Shown here one piece after another: positions 8,506 to 18,175 of a stretch of 64,000 nt of DNA. The DNA comes from Tabrizicola sp. GTDB taxonomy: Bacteria > Pseudomonadota > Alphaproteobacteria > Rhodobacterales > Rhodobacteraceae. The position numbers and the translations under genes were made by a program. The number at the start of each line of letters is the position of its first letter. Positions within the stretch are counted from its first letter, which is position 1. The notes under the pieces are model-generated. The model was not told the origin of the DNA. It ran no database searches and worked only from the letters and a program-made list of their open reading frames with translations. The stretch is from the NCBI RefSeq assembly GCF_022842145.1, contig NZ_JALHQD010000004.1, forward strand, positions 186,001-250,000, read 5' to 3'.

Positions 8506-8586
8506 CGCCTGCAAGTCACGACAGTCCCTTGCCATTGATACCATCTGCCGCGCAAGGTTCCGCCGAAACGACCCATAAGGACCGAC

Positions 8587-9537
8587 ATGCTTCGCCCCTC
8601 TGCCTTCACCGCGCCCGGCCACTTCTGGCGCGGGAACCTGCACACCCATTGCACCAATTCCGACGGGGTCCTCCCTGCCGAGGAAGTCTGCCGCCGCTAC
8701 AAGGCCGAGGGCTATGACTTCCTGGCGATCACCGACCATTTCATCGGCATCTACGGCTATCCGATGACCGACACGCGGCCCTACCGCGACGCGGGCTTCA
8801 CGACGCTGATCGGCGCGGAACTGCACTCCGGCGCGCAAACGAATGGCGAGCTGTGGCACATCTTGGCCGTCGGCCTGCCCGATGATTTCGCGCCCCCCGC
8901 CACGACCAGCTTCGTCGCCGAACCGGGGCAGGAAACCGGCCCCGAGATTGCTGCCCGCGCCGTCGCTGCCGGGGCCTTTGTCGCCATCGCCCATCCGCAA
9001 TGGTCGGGGCTGACGCTGGCCGATGCCCGCACGATCGAGGCCGCCCACGCGGTCGAGATCTACAACCACGGCTGCGCCACCGGCTGCGACCGTCCCGACG
9101 GTGCGGGGATCGCCGACCTTTTGCTGACCGAAGGCCGCCACCTGACCCTGATCGCCACCGACGACGCGCATTTCCACGAGCCGGACCATTTCGGCGGCTG
9201 GGTCATGGTGAAATCGACCGAGAATACGCCCGAGGCGCTGCTGGCCGCCCTGAAACGCGGCGATTTCTATTCCAGTCAGGGTCCGCAGATCCACGACGTC
9301 CGGGTCGAGGGTGACACGGCCTATGTCGAATGCTCGGCTGCCGCATCGGTCGTGGCTCTGGGTTGGGGCACCGGCGCGCGGAGTGTGCACGGCCATTCCA
9401 TGACCCGCGCCGAAGTGCCGCTTGACCGCCTCCTTGGGTCCCCCTGGGTCCGCATCTCGGTCATCGATGCGGCCGGAAAGCGCGCCTGGTCAAACCCGAT
9501 CTGGCGCGAAGCCGGCAAGAACCCCCGCATCCTGTAA
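8587..9537 (+). CDS. PHP-domain metal-dependent phosphoesterase
   Basis: A 316-residue PHP-family protein. Motif I HTHCTNSDG (near residue 20) and motif II ITDH (near 48) supply metal-binding His and Asp; further His/Asp clusters are AELHSG, IAHPQW and ATDDAHFHEPDH. These fit the three-metal site of TrpH/YciV-type phosphoesterases that act on nucleoside bisphosphates or short oligonucleotides, although sugar-phosphate substrates are also known. It is divergent from the ArsR gene across 124 bp, which suggests control by that repressor. Cytosolic. Substrate unassigned. Confidence 0.78.
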   Translation: MLRPSAFTAPGHFWRGNLHTHCTNSDGVLPAEEVCRRYKAEGYDFLAITDHFIGIYGYPMTDTRPYRDAGFTTLIGAELHSGAQTNGELWHILAVGLPDDFAPPATTSFVAEPGQETGPEIAARAVAAGAFVAIAHPQWSGLTLADARTIEAAHAVEIYNHGCATGCDRPDGAGIADLLLTEGRHLTLIATDDAHFHEPDHFGGWVMVKSTENTPEALLAALKRGDFYSSQGPQIHDVRVEGDTAYVECSAAASVVALGWGTGARSVHGHSMTRAEVPLDRLLGSPWVRISVIDAAGKRAWSNPIWREAGKNPRIL

Positions 9538-9555
9538 AGCGGGTACCCCCGGGCG

Positions 9556-9582
9556 TTCCCCCTCCCCCGCGGGGGAGAGGGC
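9556..9582. terminator. GC-rich hairpin downstream of the PHP gene
   Basis: CCCTCCCCC and GGGGGAGAGGG pair around a very short centre with a two-base bulge, 20 bp after the PHP stop. There is no T-run, so it may be a Rho-dependent pause site or a copy of a common GC-rich palindromic repeat rather than a true intrinsic terminator. Confidence 0.4.
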
Positions 9583-9630
9583 GCCGGGGTGAGGGGGGCT
9601 GCCACCCGCCCACCGTCCGGGGTCGCCTCG

Positions 9631-9798
9631 TCACGCGATGGTCTGGCTCAGCCGTGCCTTCCGGGCAAAGAACACCGGGACCGCGGTCCCCGACCGGTCA
9701 GAGCCGCCGCCCTTCAGCATGCCGATCCGCCGCAACATCGGGTCTTCGCGCCGCATCGCCCGAAGGCACCAGTTGAGAATTGCTTTCGATCCGGTCAT
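9631..9798 (-). CDS. small hypothetical protein
   Basis: A 55-residue basic protein beginning TGSKAILNW, with Arg/Lys clusters and no membrane segment. The start at 9798 is favoured because GGAGGG lies 8 bases upstream; an in-frame ATG at 9837 would add 13 residues. I do not recognise a family. It stands alone between the PHP gene and the YdeI-like gene. It may be a real small protein or chance; the ribosome-binding site is the main support. Confidence 0.35.
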   Translation of the reverse strand: MTGSKAILNWCLRAMRREDPMLRRIGMLKGGGSDRSGTAVPVFFARKARLSQTIA

Positions 9799-9837
9799 GG
9801 CGCTCTCCCTCCGCGGTTTCGTTAACTTATTACTCAT

Positions 9838-10046
9838 CCAGAAGTTGAGTTCGACGTGGCCGATCCAAGGAGATTTCCAGCGAAGATCATGGCGATATCG
9901 TGAACTGCGGCAGAGACGGGGACGATCCTACCCAATCGCTCTGGTTGTTTCGTCTTCTGGCAAAGGCTGGCCGGAAAACCTGCTCGCCACAGCGGGACTT
10001 GCGCCGTTCGGCCCCATGGCCGACACTGCGGTCCGGGAGAAAGCCG
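9838..10046. other. intergenic stretch without recognised gene
   Basis: About 210 bases between the small ORF and the YdeI-like gene. Short frames cross it on both strands, but none has a ribosome site and a recognisable product. A GGGAGA ribosome site for the downstream gene sits at its right end. Confidence 0.5.
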
Positions 10047-10682
10047 ATGCCCGACCGCGCGATGATCACAGACCCGGACATCTACTTTGCCAAAGGGTGC
10101 GGACGTTGCGACCGCTATGCCACGGCCGACTGTTCGGCCCGCCATTGGCTGGCCGGCCTTGTCAGCCTGCGCCGCATCTGCCGCGACGCCGGCCTGAGCG
10201 AGGTCGCGAAATGGGGCCACCCGGTCTACCTGCACGCGGGCCGCAACATCGCAATTCTGGGCGCCTTCCGGGGCGATTTCCGCCTCACCTTCATGAACGC
10301 GGCGCTTCTGAAGGACCCCGAGGCAATCCTGGAACGACAGGGGCCCAACACGAAGCACCCGGACTGCATCCGCTTCACCGACAATGATGCCCCCACCGCC
10401 GTGGAGCCCACGATCCGTACCTATCTGGCCGAGGCGATGGCCTACGCCGAACAGGGTCTTCTTCCGGCGAAGGAGCCGACGGTCGTCGACCTGCCGCCCG
10501 AACTCCTCGACGCACTCGATGCCGACCCCGAACTTGCCGAGGCCTTCGCGGGCCTGACCCAAGGGCGGCAGAAAAGCTTCGTTCTCTTTCTGAACGATGC
10601 CAAGACCACCCCGACGAAGCTTGCCCGGATCGAGAAATCCCGCCCGAAGATCCTGGCCGGGAAGGGCGCCACCGAGCGCTAG
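10047..10682 (+). CDS. YdeI/OmpD-associated family protein (DUF1801-like plus C-terminal OmdA domain)
   Basis: A 211-residue cytosolic protein. The N-terminal two thirds has the DUF1801/YdeI pattern (WGHPVYLHAGRNIAILGAFRGDFRLTF), and the last ~65 residues carry the bacteriocin-protection/OmdA region (LPPELLDALDADPELAEAFAGL... SFVLFLNDAKTTPTKLARIEK). The family is widespread; function is undefined and frequently guessed to be stress or iron related. The N-terminus also holds three Cys (CGRCDRYATADC). I chose ATG 10047 for the GGGAGA site 6-12 bases upstream; ATG 10062 is an alternative. Confidence 0.75.
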   Translation: MPDRAMITDPDIYFAKGCGRCDRYATADCSARHWLAGLVSLRRICRDAGLSEVAKWGHPVYLHAGRNIAILGAFRGDFRLTFMNAALLKDPEAILERQGPNTKHPDCIRFTDNDAPTAVEPTIRTYLAEAMAYAEQGLLPAKEPTVVDLPPELLDALDADPELAEAFAGLTQGRQKSFVLFLNDAKTTPTKLARIEKSRPKILAGKGATER

Positions 10683-10744
10683 TCTGGCAGCGTGGGCATG
10701 ACCCTGGCTCAGCCACCTGCCAACTGACTGCCGTAGCGGCGAAG

Positions 10745-11380
10745 CTATGCCGGCTCCCCGCCAAGCTCTTCCCAGAAATCGGCGCGCAGATTGCGGTGGG
10801 GAAACGGCTCATCCGGCACGGAGACGCCCAAAAAGGCGCACAAAGGCTCCCAGCCCTCGGCCACATCGAAGATCAGGAGCCGGTTCGCGGGCAGGGCCTC
10901 ACGCACCTCTTCGGTGCGCTTGCGGTAGGCGGCCAGTCCAACCTCGCGGTCGTCCAGTACCCCGCCGAAGGTGCCTTTGCCGGCAAGCTCGTTCCAGGCC
11001 AAAAGGACATCGCGGACATGCGGTGGCATCGGCAGGGTGTCCAGCCGCGCAATCAGCTTCCCGATGGTCCTGTCGAAGCTGGTCCACCATTTCTCTTCGG
11101 GACGGACGGTGTGGACCACCTTCGCCTTCGGGAAAGCCTCGGCCAACTCGCGCCAGACATGCGCACCGGGCCAGTCCACCTGCGACTGGTAGTGCGCGAA
11201 GACGGCGGTCCAGTCGACCGGCTTGCCGGCGGCCAGCGCCTGCCAATCCGCCACCTGGCTGGGATCGGCGACGATCTCATGCATGTGGTGACAGGGGCCA
11301 AAACCTAAGCGTTCCAATGCGACTTTCAGGGATTTCGTTCCTGTCCTGCCAAATCCCGAGCCGATCACGTCAAGTGCCAT
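10745..11380 (-). CDS. sulfotransferase-like P-loop protein
   Basis: A 211-residue protein starting with the modified P-loop GSGFGRTGTKSLKVAL (residues ~7-22), which in this family binds the 5'-phosphosulfate of PAPS. HTVRPEEKWWTSF near the middle supplies the 3'-phosphate-binding Arg/Ser region. This matches the short sulfotransferase family (Sulfotransfer_4) common in Rhodobacteraceae. The start at 11380 has GGGGAGG 7 bases upstream. Acceptor unknown. It is convergent with the YdeI-like gene and precedes hutU by 186 bp on the same strand. Confidence 0.75.
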   Translation of the reverse strand: MALDVIGSGFGRTGTKSLKVALERLGFGPCHHMHEIVADPSQVADWQALAAGKPVDWTAVFAHYQSQVDWPGAHVWRELAEAFPKAKVVHTVRPEEKWWTSFDRTIGKLIARLDTLPMPPHVRDVLLAWNELAGKGTFGGVLDDREVGLAAYRKRTEEVREALPANRLLIFDVAEGWEPLCAFLGVSVPDEPFPHRNLRADFWEELGGEPA

Positions 11381-11566
11381 GTCTCGTCCTCCCCTTAGGA
11401 TGGGACGACGGTCCGCCTCAAAGCGTCCTCTGTCTAGTACTATGCGAATACCACTATGCAGCATCGCGCAGCCTTGGCATGGTAAACGCAACCTGAAGAC
11501 CCGCGCTCAACCTGTTGAAAACGTTGACTGGACGGGGCCGTCCCGCGTGGGCAGCCTCCCGCCGGA

Positions 11567-13252
11567 TCAGTTCCCCAGAATCCCGGGCAATCGCAACCCG
11601 TGCTCCTTCGCGCAGTCGATGGCCGTCTCATACCCCGCATCCGCGTGCCGCCAGACCCCCGAGGCCGGGTCGTTCCACAAGACCCGCTCCAGCCGCCGCG
11701 CCGCCTCGGGCGTGCCGTCCGCCAGAATGACGACGCCGGCGTGCTGGCTGAACCCCATCCCGACCCCGCCACCGTGGTGGATGGAAACCCAGGTCGCCCC
11801 CGAGGCGGTGTTGACCAGCGCGTTCAGCAAGGGCCAGTCGCTGACCGCGTCCGATCCGTCGCGCATCGCCTCGGTCTCCCGGTTCGGGGACGCCACCGAC
11901 CCGCTGTCCAGATGGTCCCGCCCGATCACGATGGGCGCCTTCAACTCCCCGCTCGCGACCATCTCGTTGAACATCAACCCCGCCCGGTGCCGGTCGCCGA
12001 GGCCGATCCAGCAGATGCGGGCCGGAAGACCCTGGAACGCGATCCGGTCGCCCGCCATGTCCAGCCAGCGGTGGAGGTGGGCGTTCTCGGGGAACAACCT
12101 TTTCATCGCCGCGTCGGTCTTGCGGATATCTTCCGGATCGCCCGACAGGGCCACCCAGCGGAAGGGGCCGATCCCCTTGCAGAAGAGGGGGCGGATGTAG
12201 GCCGGGACGAAACCGGGGAAGGCGAAGGCGTTCTCCAACCCCTCCTCCTTCGCGACCTGGCGGATGTTGTTGCCGTAGTCCAGGGTCGGGACCCCGGCGT
12301 TCCAGAAGCCCACCATTGCCTCGACATGGGCGCGCATGGAATGCCGTGCGGCGGCCTCGACCGCTGCCGGGTCCGTCTCCTGCCTGGCCCGCCACTCGCC
12401 CACGGTCCAGCCCAGCGGGCAGTAGCCGTGCAGCGGATCATGGGCGCTGGTCTGGTCAGTCACGATATCCGGCCGCACCCCGCCCGCCTTCATCCGGGCG
12501 AGGAGTTCCGGGAAGACCTCGGCCGCGTTGCCCAGAAGGCCGACCGACTTCGCCTCACTGCGCGAGGTCCAGTCGGCGATCATCGCCAGCGCCTCGTCCA
12601 GCGTCCGCGCCTTCGCGTCGACGTAGCGGGTGCGCAGGCGGAAATCGATGCGGGTCTCGTCCACCTCGACCGCCAGGCAGCAAGCCCCGGCCATCACCGC
12701 GGCCAGAGGCTGCGCGCCCCCCATCCCGCCAAGGCCGCCGGTCAGGATCCACTTCCCGGTGAGGTCGCCGCCATAGTGCTGCCGCCCGGCTTCCGCGAAG
12801 GTCTCGTAGGTCCCCTGCACGATCCCTTGGGTGCCAATGTAGATCCATGACCCCGCGGTCATCTGGCCGTACATCATCAGGCCTTTCCGGTCCAATTCGT
12901 TGAAATGCGCCCAGGTCGCCCAGTGCGGCACGAGGTTGGAGTTGGCAATCAGAACCCGCGGCGCGTCTGTGTGGGTACGTACGATGGCGATGGGCTTGCC
13001 GGACTGGACGACCAGGGTTTCATCCGCCTCGAGGTCCTTCAGGCCCGCGACGATGCGGTCGAAATCCTCCCAGGTGCGCGCGGCGCGGCCAATGCCGCCG
13101 TAGACGACCAGTTCGTGCGGGTTCTCCGCCACGTCGGGATGCAGGTTGTTCATCAGCATCCGCATCGCCGCTTCGCCGCCCCAGGTCTTGGCGGTCTTTT
13201 CCGGGCCGGTCGGGGGATAGATGTCGCGCCGGTTGTGGCGGGGGTTCGTCAT
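11567..13252 (-). CDS. hutU: urocanate hydratase
   Basis: 561 residues, the usual length for urocanase, which converts urocanate to 4-imidazolone-5-propionate with tightly bound NAD+. Diagnostic stretches include the N-terminal [34 protein letters not shown], and the Gly-rich [17 protein letters not shown]-binding loop; the region [11 protein letters not shown] holds the family's active Cys. AAGGAG 7 bases upstream supports the ATG at 13252. It follows hutH on the same strand with an 81-bp gap filled by copy B of the dispersed element, so it may be read together with hutI-hutH. Confidence 0.96.
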   Translation of the reverse strand: MTNPRHNRRDIYPPTGPEKTAKTWGGEAAMRMLMNNLHPDVAENPHELVVYGGIGRAARTWEDFDRIVAGLKDLEADETLVVQSGKPIAIVRTHTDAPRVLIANSNLVPHWATWAHFNELDRKGLMMYGQMTAGSWIYIGTQGIVQGTYETFAEAGRQHYGGDLTGKWILTGGLGGMGGAQPLAAVMAGACCLAVEVDETRIDFRLRTRYVDAKARTLDEALAMIADWTSRSEAKSVGLLGNAAEVFPELLARMKAGGVRPDIVTDQTSAHDPLHGYCPLGWTVGEWRARQETDPAAVEAAARHSMRAHVEAMVGFWNAGVPTLDYGNNIRQVAKEEGLENAFAFPGFVPAYIRPLFCKGIGPFRWVALSGDPEDIRKTDAAMKRLFPENAHLHRWLDMAGDRIAFQGLPARICWIGLGDRHRAGLMFNEMVASGELKAPIVIGRDHLDSGSVASPNRETEAMRDGSDAVSDWPLLNALVNTASGATWVSIHHGGGVGMGFSQHAGVVILADGTPEAARRLERVLWNDPASGVWRHADAGYETAIDCAKEHGLRLPGILGN

Positions 13253-13277
13253 GGTTTGGCTCCTTGGCGGGTGGAGA

Positions 13278-13333
13278 CCCCGGGGGCGCTTCGCCCCCCG
13301 GACCCCCAGAGGATATTTGTTGGACAGATGAAA
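13278..13333 (+). repeat. dispersed AAATATCC element, copy B
   Basis: A G/C hairpin (CGGGGGCG and CGCCCCCG around CTT), then GGACCCCCAGAGGATATTT and GTTGGACAGATGAAA. It is directly between hutH and hutU and ends at the hutH stop codon. It is one of the two longest copies, containing both the hairpin and the GGATATTT core. Confidence 0.75.
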
Positions 13334-14860
13334 TCAGAGCATAGGAAGGGGGGTGCCAGTGGCATGGGAGAAGGAGCCTGCGGCCACGAGGGCGGCGGCG
13401 CGGGCGAGATCGGGGGCGAGGTAGCGGTCATCGCCGAGGGCGGGGACTTCGACGCGGAAGGCCTTGATGGCCGCCTGCAGCGGGGCGGAGGTTTTCAGCG
13501 GCGCCCGGAACTCCACGCCTTGGGCCGCGCACATCGCTTCGACCCCCAGGATGACGTTCAGGTTCTTCACCATCCGCCGCAAGCGGCGCGCGCCGTGGGC
13601 GGCCATGCTGACGTGGTCTTCCTGGTTGGCGCTGGTGGGCGTCGAGTCGATCACCGTGGGATGGGCGAGGTGCTTGTTCTCGCTCATCAGGGCAGCCGTC
13701 GTCACCTCGGCGATCATCAGGCCGGAGTTGAGGCCGGGCTTTGGCGTGAGGAAGGCGGGCAGGTCGAAGGACAGCGTCGGGTCCACCATCAGCGCCACCC
13801 GGCGTTGGGCAATCGCGCCAATCTCGGCGAGGGCCATCGCGATCATATCGGCTGCAAAACCAACGGGTTCGGCGTGGAAGTTGCCACCGCTGACGATCTG
13901 GCCGTCCGACAGTACCAAGGGATTGTCGGTGGCGGCGTTCGCCTCGATCTCCAGCGTGCGGGCGGCCATGCGGAGGACGTCCATCGCGGCACCCGTCACC
14001 TGCGGCTGGCAGCGGATGCAGTAGGGGTCCTGCACGCGGGTGTCGCCCTCGCGGTGGCTTTCGCGGATTTCCGACCCTGCCAGCAGGGCCCGCATGGCCG
14101 CCGCGGCATCGATCTGGCCGGGCTGGCCGCGCAGGGCGTGGATCTCTGCCTCCAAGGGTGCAGTGGAGCCCATGATCGCGTCGGTGGACAGCGCGGAGAT
14201 CACGAGCGCCTCCTGTGCTGCGCGCCAGCCTTGAAAAAGACCGGCGAGAGCATAAGCGGTGGAGAACTGGGTGCCGTTGATGAGGGCAAGACCCTCTTTC
14301 GCGCCCAGGGTGATGGGAGAAAGCTCTTTCATCGCAAGGGCTTCCGCGCCAGATTTCACCTTCCCGTCCACCATGGCCTCGCCGTGGCCGATCATCACGG
14401 CGGTCATGTGCGCAAGGGGTGCGAGGTCGCCCGAGGCCCCGACGGACCCCTGGTCGGGAATGATCGGGGTAACGCCCTGGGCCAGCATCGCCTCGATCAG
14501 ACCGACGACCTCCAGCCGCACTCCGGAGGCACCGCGACCCAGCGACAGGAGTTTCAGCACCATCATCAACCGCCCCACGTCTTCCGGCATCGGAGCGCCG
14601 ACGCCGCAGCAATGGCTGAGAATGAGGTTTTTCTGCAGGGTTTCGGTATCTTCCGGGGCGATCTTCACTGATGCAAGCTTGCCGAAACCGGTATTCACGC
14701 CGTAGACCGCCGCGGTTCCCCGCGCTGCTGCCGCGATGTGGCTGGCGGCACGTTCAATCCCGGGGCGCGCGCTGTCGTCAAGCCGGGCGGGACGTTGCTG
14801 GCGGAAGATTCGCTCAAGCTGGGCGAGGGTCACCTGGCCGGGGATCAGGGTTTCAAGCAA
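13334..14860 (-). CDS. hutH: histidine ammonia-lyase
   Basis: 508 residues. It deaminates histidine to urocanate. The electrophilic MIO prosthetic group forms from Ala142-Ser143-Gly144 in [13 protein letters not shown], exactly the family position; YGVNTGFGK near residue 50 carries the active Tyr. The start is a TTG at 14860 with GGAGG 5 bases upstream; no in-frame ATG gives a proper length. That TTG overlaps the end of hutI by 8 bases, so the two are translationally coupled. Copy B of the dispersed element immediately follows the stop. Confidence 0.95.
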   Translation of the reverse strand: MLETLIPGQVTLAQLERIFRQQRPARLDDSARPGIERAASHIAAAARGTAAVYGVNTGFGKLASVKIAPEDTETLQKNLILSHCCGVGAPMPEDVGRLMMVLKLLSLGRGASGVRLEVVGLIEAMLAQGVTPIIPDQGSVGASGDLAPLAHMTAVMIGHGEAMVDGKVKSGAEALAMKELSPITLGAKEGLALINGTQFSTAYALAGLFQGWRAAQEALVISALSTDAIMGSTAPLEAEIHALRGQPGQIDAAAAMRALLAGSEIRESHREGDTRVQDPYCIRCQPQVTGAAMDVLRMAARTLEIEANAATDNPLVLSDGQIVSGGNFHAEPVGFAADMIAMALAEIGAIAQRRVALMVDPTLSFDLPAFLTPKPGLNSGLMIAEVTTAALMSENKHLAHPTVIDSTPTSANQEDHVSMAAHGARRLRRMVKNLNVILGVEAMCAAQGVEFRAPLKTSAPLQAAIKAFRVEVPALGDDRYLAPDLARAAALVAAGSFSHATGTPLPML

Positions 14861-16058
14861 GGCGGCCTCCGAAAATGCGGGTGTGAAGCGGGGTGGCGCC
14901 GATGCGGTAGGCCAGTTCCGCCGGGTGGTCGGCGTCCCAGACGCAGAGGTCGGCGCGCAGACCCGGTGCGATGCGGCCGCGGTCGGACAGACCCAGGGCA
15001 CGCGCCGCATGGACGGTGGTACCCAGAAGCGCCTCTTGCGGCGTGAGGCGGAACAGCGTGCAGGCCATGTTCATCGCCAGGGTCAGCGAGGCAAGCGGCG
15101 AGGAGCCCGGGTTGAGGTCGGTCGCCACCGCCATCGGCACGCCGGCTGCGCGGAGGGCTGCGATCGGGGGGGTTTGCGTCTCGCGCAGGGTGTAGAAGGC
15201 GCCGGGAAGGATCACCGCCACGGTCCCGGCCCGGGCCATTGCGGCGATGCCGTCGGGGGAGAGGTACTCCAGATGATCCGCCGACAGCGCCCCATGGCTG
15301 GCCGCGAAGGCCGTGCCGCCCTGATCGGTCAACTGCTCGGCGTGCAGTTTCACCGGCAGGCCAAGCGCGCGGGCCTCGGCGAATAGGGGTGCGAGGTCGT
15401 CCACCGAAAAGGCGATGGTCTCGCAGAAGGCGTCGACGGCATCTACCAGACCCTCGGCATGGGCGGCACGCAGCGAGGGAAGGGCCACGTCGGCGATGTA
15501 GTCCCTTGCACGGCCTTTGTATTCGGGCGGAACGGCATGGGCCGCAAGATGCGTGGTGACGACTGTCACCGGGCGCTGCTGTCCGATCCGCCGCGCCACG
15601 CGGAGCATCTTTAACTCATCCTCGACGGTTAGTCCGTAGCCGGATTTCACCTCGATGGTGGTGGCACCGCTGGCGATCAACTGGTCGACGCGGGGCAGGG
15701 TCTTGGCCAGAAGCTGATTCTCGGACGCCGCGCGGGTGGCCGAGACGGTCGACAGGATGCCGCCTCCAGCGCGGGCAATCTCTTCGTAGCTTGCCCCGTT
15801 GAGGCGCAGTTCGAACTCCACGGCGCGATGTCCGGCGAAGACGGCGTGGGTGTGGCAGTCGATCAGGCCCGGCGTGACGAGGCGGCCCTGAACGTCCTCT
15901 GCGGGAAATGCGTGATAGGCGGTGGGCAGGTCCGCCATCGGCCCGGCCCAGACGATCCGCTCGCCGTCCAGGGCCAGGGCGGCGTCCGGGATCAGGCCGT
16001 AGCCGTCGGTTCCCGACCGGGTGTCCATCGTCGCAAGAGTGGCGTGGGTCAGGAGCAT
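14853..16058 (-). CDS. hutI: imidazolonepropionase
   Basis: 401 residues, amidohydrolase superfamily. It hydrolyses imidazolone propionate to N-formimidoyl-L-glutamate using one Zn/Fe ion. Metal ligands are visible in [10 protein letters not shown] (near residue 67), [22 protein letters not shown] and ATDLNPGSS. It is the first gene of the minus-strand hut unit, 67 bp from the divergent hutF, with the palindromic HutC site between them. Its tail overlaps the TTG start of hutH. Confidence 0.95.
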   Translation of the reverse strand: MLLTHATLATMDTRSGTDGYGLIPDAALALDGERIVWAGPMADLPTAYHAFPAEDVQGRLVTPGLIDCHTHAVFAGHRAVEFELRLNGASYEEIARAGGGILSTVSATRAASENQLLAKTLPRVDQLIASGATTIEVKSGYGLTVEDELKMLRVARRIGQQRPVTVVTTHLAAHAVPPEYKGRARDYIADVALPSLRAAHAEGLVDAVDAFCETIAFSVDDLAPLFAEARALGLPVKLHAEQLTDQGGTAFAASHGALSADHLEYLSPDGIAAMARAGTVAVILPGAFYTLRETQTPPIAALRAAGVPMAVATDLNPGSSPLASLTLAMNMACTLFRLTPQEALLGTTVHAARALGLSDRGRIAPGLRADLCVWDADHPAELAYRIGATPLHTRIFGGRLA

Positions 16059-16090
16059 CGGCTTGCCTTATGCGTGGTCTATTGGCTAAT

Positions 16091-16102
16091 ATGTCTAGAC
16101 AT
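16091..16102. promoter_or_regulatory. HutC operator (12-bp perfect palindrome)
   Basis: ATGTCTAGACAT is a perfect palindrome in the 67-bp space between divergent hutI and hutF, next to the hutC repressor gene. GntR/HutC-family dimers bind TGTATAGACA-like palindromes relieved by urocanate. One site could repress both hut units. Confidence 0.75.
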
Positions 16103-16125
16103 AATCCCAAGTCAAGCGAGTCGCC

Positions 16126-17469
16126 ATGATCCTTCACGCCGCCACTGCCTTGCTGCCGGAAGGCTGGGTGAAGAACGTTCGCATCCGCGTGGATGGGGGC
16201 CGGATCGCCGAAGTCACCACGGGTGTGGAAGGGCGCGGACATGGTTGCCTCTTGCCCGCTCCGGTCAACCTGCACTCCCACACCTTCCAGCGGGCGATGG
16301 CCGGGCTGACCGAGGGGCGCACGGCCGGACAGGACAGCTTCTGGACCTGGCGTGCTCTGATGTACCGCTTCCTGGACCGCCTTTCGCCCGAGGATGTGCA
16401 GGCAATCGCCGCGCAGGCCATGGTCGAGATGGCCGAGGCCGGGTTCGCGGCGGTCTGCGAATTCCATTACCTGCACCACCCGGTCGGGGGCGGCACCTAT
16501 GCCGATCCGGCCGAGATGTCGGGTCGGATCGTTGCGGCGGCCTCGGCGACCGGGTTGGGCCTGACGCTTCTGCCGGTGATCTATGAACAGGGCGGGGTCG
16601 ATGGCCGTGCGCTGGCGGGCGGACAGTTGCGCTTTGGAGCTTCGCCAAAGGTCTATGCTGCGGTGCTGGAGGGGGCGGGACGGGCGCTGGCGGGGACGCC
16701 GGACGCGGTGCTGGGGGTTGCGCCGCACAGCTTGCGGGCGGTCAGCCGGGACACGCTGGCCCGGGTGGCGGACCTTGTGCCGGATGGACCGGTGCATATC
16801 CACATCGCCGAACAAATGGCGGAAGTGGCCGAGGTCCGGGCCGCCTGGGGAGCGCGTCCGGTCGAATGGGCGATTGCAAACCTGGGCCTCGATGCGCGCT
16901 GGTGCATGATCCACGCGACCCAGATGACGCCTGCCGAAACGGCGGCCTTGGCGCGAACCGGGGCTGTCGCGGGACTGTGTCCGATCACCGAGGCAAACCT
17001 GGGGGACGGGATCTTCGACGCGCCGGGCTGGCTGGCGTCACAGGGGGTGTTCGGCGTCGGGACGGACAGCAACGTGCGCATCTCGCTGGCCGAGGAGCTA
17101 CGGCTTCTGGAGTATTCGCAACGGCTGAATGGCAAGGCGCGGGCGGTGATGGCGGATCACCGATCGACCGGGCGGCTGTTGTGGGACGGCGCTTCGCAGG
17201 GCGGTGCCCAGGCTTCAGGGCGGGGGCGAGGCAGGATCGCGGTCGGCGAATGGGCGGACCTGCTGGCGCTGGATACCAACGATCTGCGGCTGGAGGGGTT
17301 GCAGGGCGACCAGCTTCTGGATGCCTTCATCTTTGCCGGGCGGGACGGACTTGTCTCCGACCTGTGGTCCGCCGGGCGTCACATCGTGAAGGAGGGCCGG
17401 CATGTCGCCCGCGACGCGGTCCAGACCGGCTTTCGCGCCACGATGCGCCGGTTGCGGGACGCGCTGTGA
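16126..17469 (+). CDS. hutF: formimidoylglutamate deiminase
   Basis: 447 residues, amidohydrolase superfamily. It converts N-formimidoyl-L-glutamate to N-formyl-L-glutamate and ammonia, the route that leads to HutG rather than direct HutE/formiminoglutamase cleavage. Metal-binding NLHSHTFQRAMAG is near residue 48; the family Gln-rich EGRTAGQDSFWTWR follows; further ligands sit in HIHIAEQ and GTDSN. It is divergent from hutI across the HutC palindrome and overlaps hutC by GTGA. No N-formylglutamate deformylase is present in the window. Confidence 0.94.
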   Translation: MILHAATALLPEGWVKNVRIRVDGGRIAEVTTGVEGRGHGCLLPAPVNLHSHTFQRAMAGLTEGRTAGQDSFWTWRALMYRFLDRLSPEDVQAIAAQAMVEMAEAGFAAVCEFHYLHHPVGGGTYADPAEMSGRIVAAASATGLGLTLLPVIYEQGGVDGRALAGGQLRFGASPKVYAAVLEGAGRALAGTPDAVLGVAPHSLRAVSRDTLARVADLVPDGPVHIHIAEQMAEVAEVRAAWGARPVEWAIANLGLDARWCMIHATQMTPAETAALARTGAVAGLCPITEANLGDGIFDAPGWLASQGVFGVGTDSNVRISLAEELRLLEYSQRLNGKARAVMADHRSTGRLLWDGASQGGAQASGRGRGRIAVGEWADLLALDTNDLRLEGLQGDQLLDAFIFAGRDGLVSDLWSAGRHIVKEGRHVARDAVQTGFRATMRRLRDAL

Positions 17470-18149
17470 ACGGCTGGGAGGACATTCGCGCCGAGGTTCT
17501 GCGCCGCATCCGCGCCCGCGACTGGCCGCCGGGCGCGCTGATCCCCGGCGAGGAGGCTTTGGCCGAAGAATTCGGCGTGGCCCGCGCCACGGTGAACCGG
17601 GCGCTGACCACGCTGGCCGAGGCGGGGGTGATCGAGCGAAAGAAGCGGGCCGGGACACGGGTGGCAGAGCTGCCGGTCAGACGGGCCAGGCTGGAGATCC
17701 CGGTGATCCGGCTGGACGTTGTCGCCCGCGGCCTTGCCTACGACTTCAAGCTTCTGGAGGACCGGCTTGCCCCGGCCCCGGTCCCGGTGACCGCCCGGCT
17801 GGGCCTGCCCGAGGGGAGTCCGATGCGCTATCTTGAAACCCTCCACCTGGCCGGGGGCCGGCCCTATGTGCTGGAAACACGCTGGCTGAACCCCGAAGTC
17901 CTGCCCTCGCCCCTGCCGGATTTCGCCGCGATCAGCGCCAACGAATGGCTGGTCACGCATGTCAGCCTGGTCTCTGGTGACATCGCCTTCACCGCCGAAC
18001 CCGCCGGTCCGCGCGAGGGGAAGGTCATGGGGCTGACCCCGGGGACGCCGCTTCTGGTGGCGGAACGCACGACCCACGGGATCGCGGGGGCAGTGACCTG
18101 GGTCCGCCTTGCCCATGCGCCGGGGCATCGCGTGCATATGCTGTTCTAA
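17466..18149 (+). CDS. hutC: histidine utilisation repressor, GntR/HutC family
   Basis: 227 residues. An N-terminal GntR winged helix (IPGEEALAEEFGVARATVNRALTTLAEAGVIERK, residues ~23-56) is followed by a UTRA effector domain (YLETLHLAGGRPYVLETRWLN...). HutC binds palindromes at hut promoters and releases DNA when urocanate is bound. The GTG start at 17466 overlaps the hutF stop, so repressor and HutF are made from the same message, giving autoregulation from the 16091-16102 site. Confidence 0.92.
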   Translation: MNGWEDIRAEVLRRIRARDWPPGALIPGEEALAEEFGVARATVNRALTTLAEAGVIERKKRAGTRVAELPVRRARLEIPVIRLDVVARGLAYDFKLLEDRLAPAPVPVTARLGLPEGSPMRYLETLHLAGGRPYVLETRWLNPEVLPSPLPDFAAISANEWLVTHVSLVSGDIAFTAEPAGPREGKVMGLTPGTPLLVAERTTHGIAGAVTWVRLAHAPGHRVHMLF

Positions 18150-18175
18150 GGCTGGGCACCCGCATCCCTGATGCG

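Noticed and set aside
9838-10046. An insertion-sequence remnant in the gap before the YdeI-like gene
   Set aside because: A few minus-strand peptides looked suggestive, but no inverted repeats, target duplications or transposase motifs could be found.
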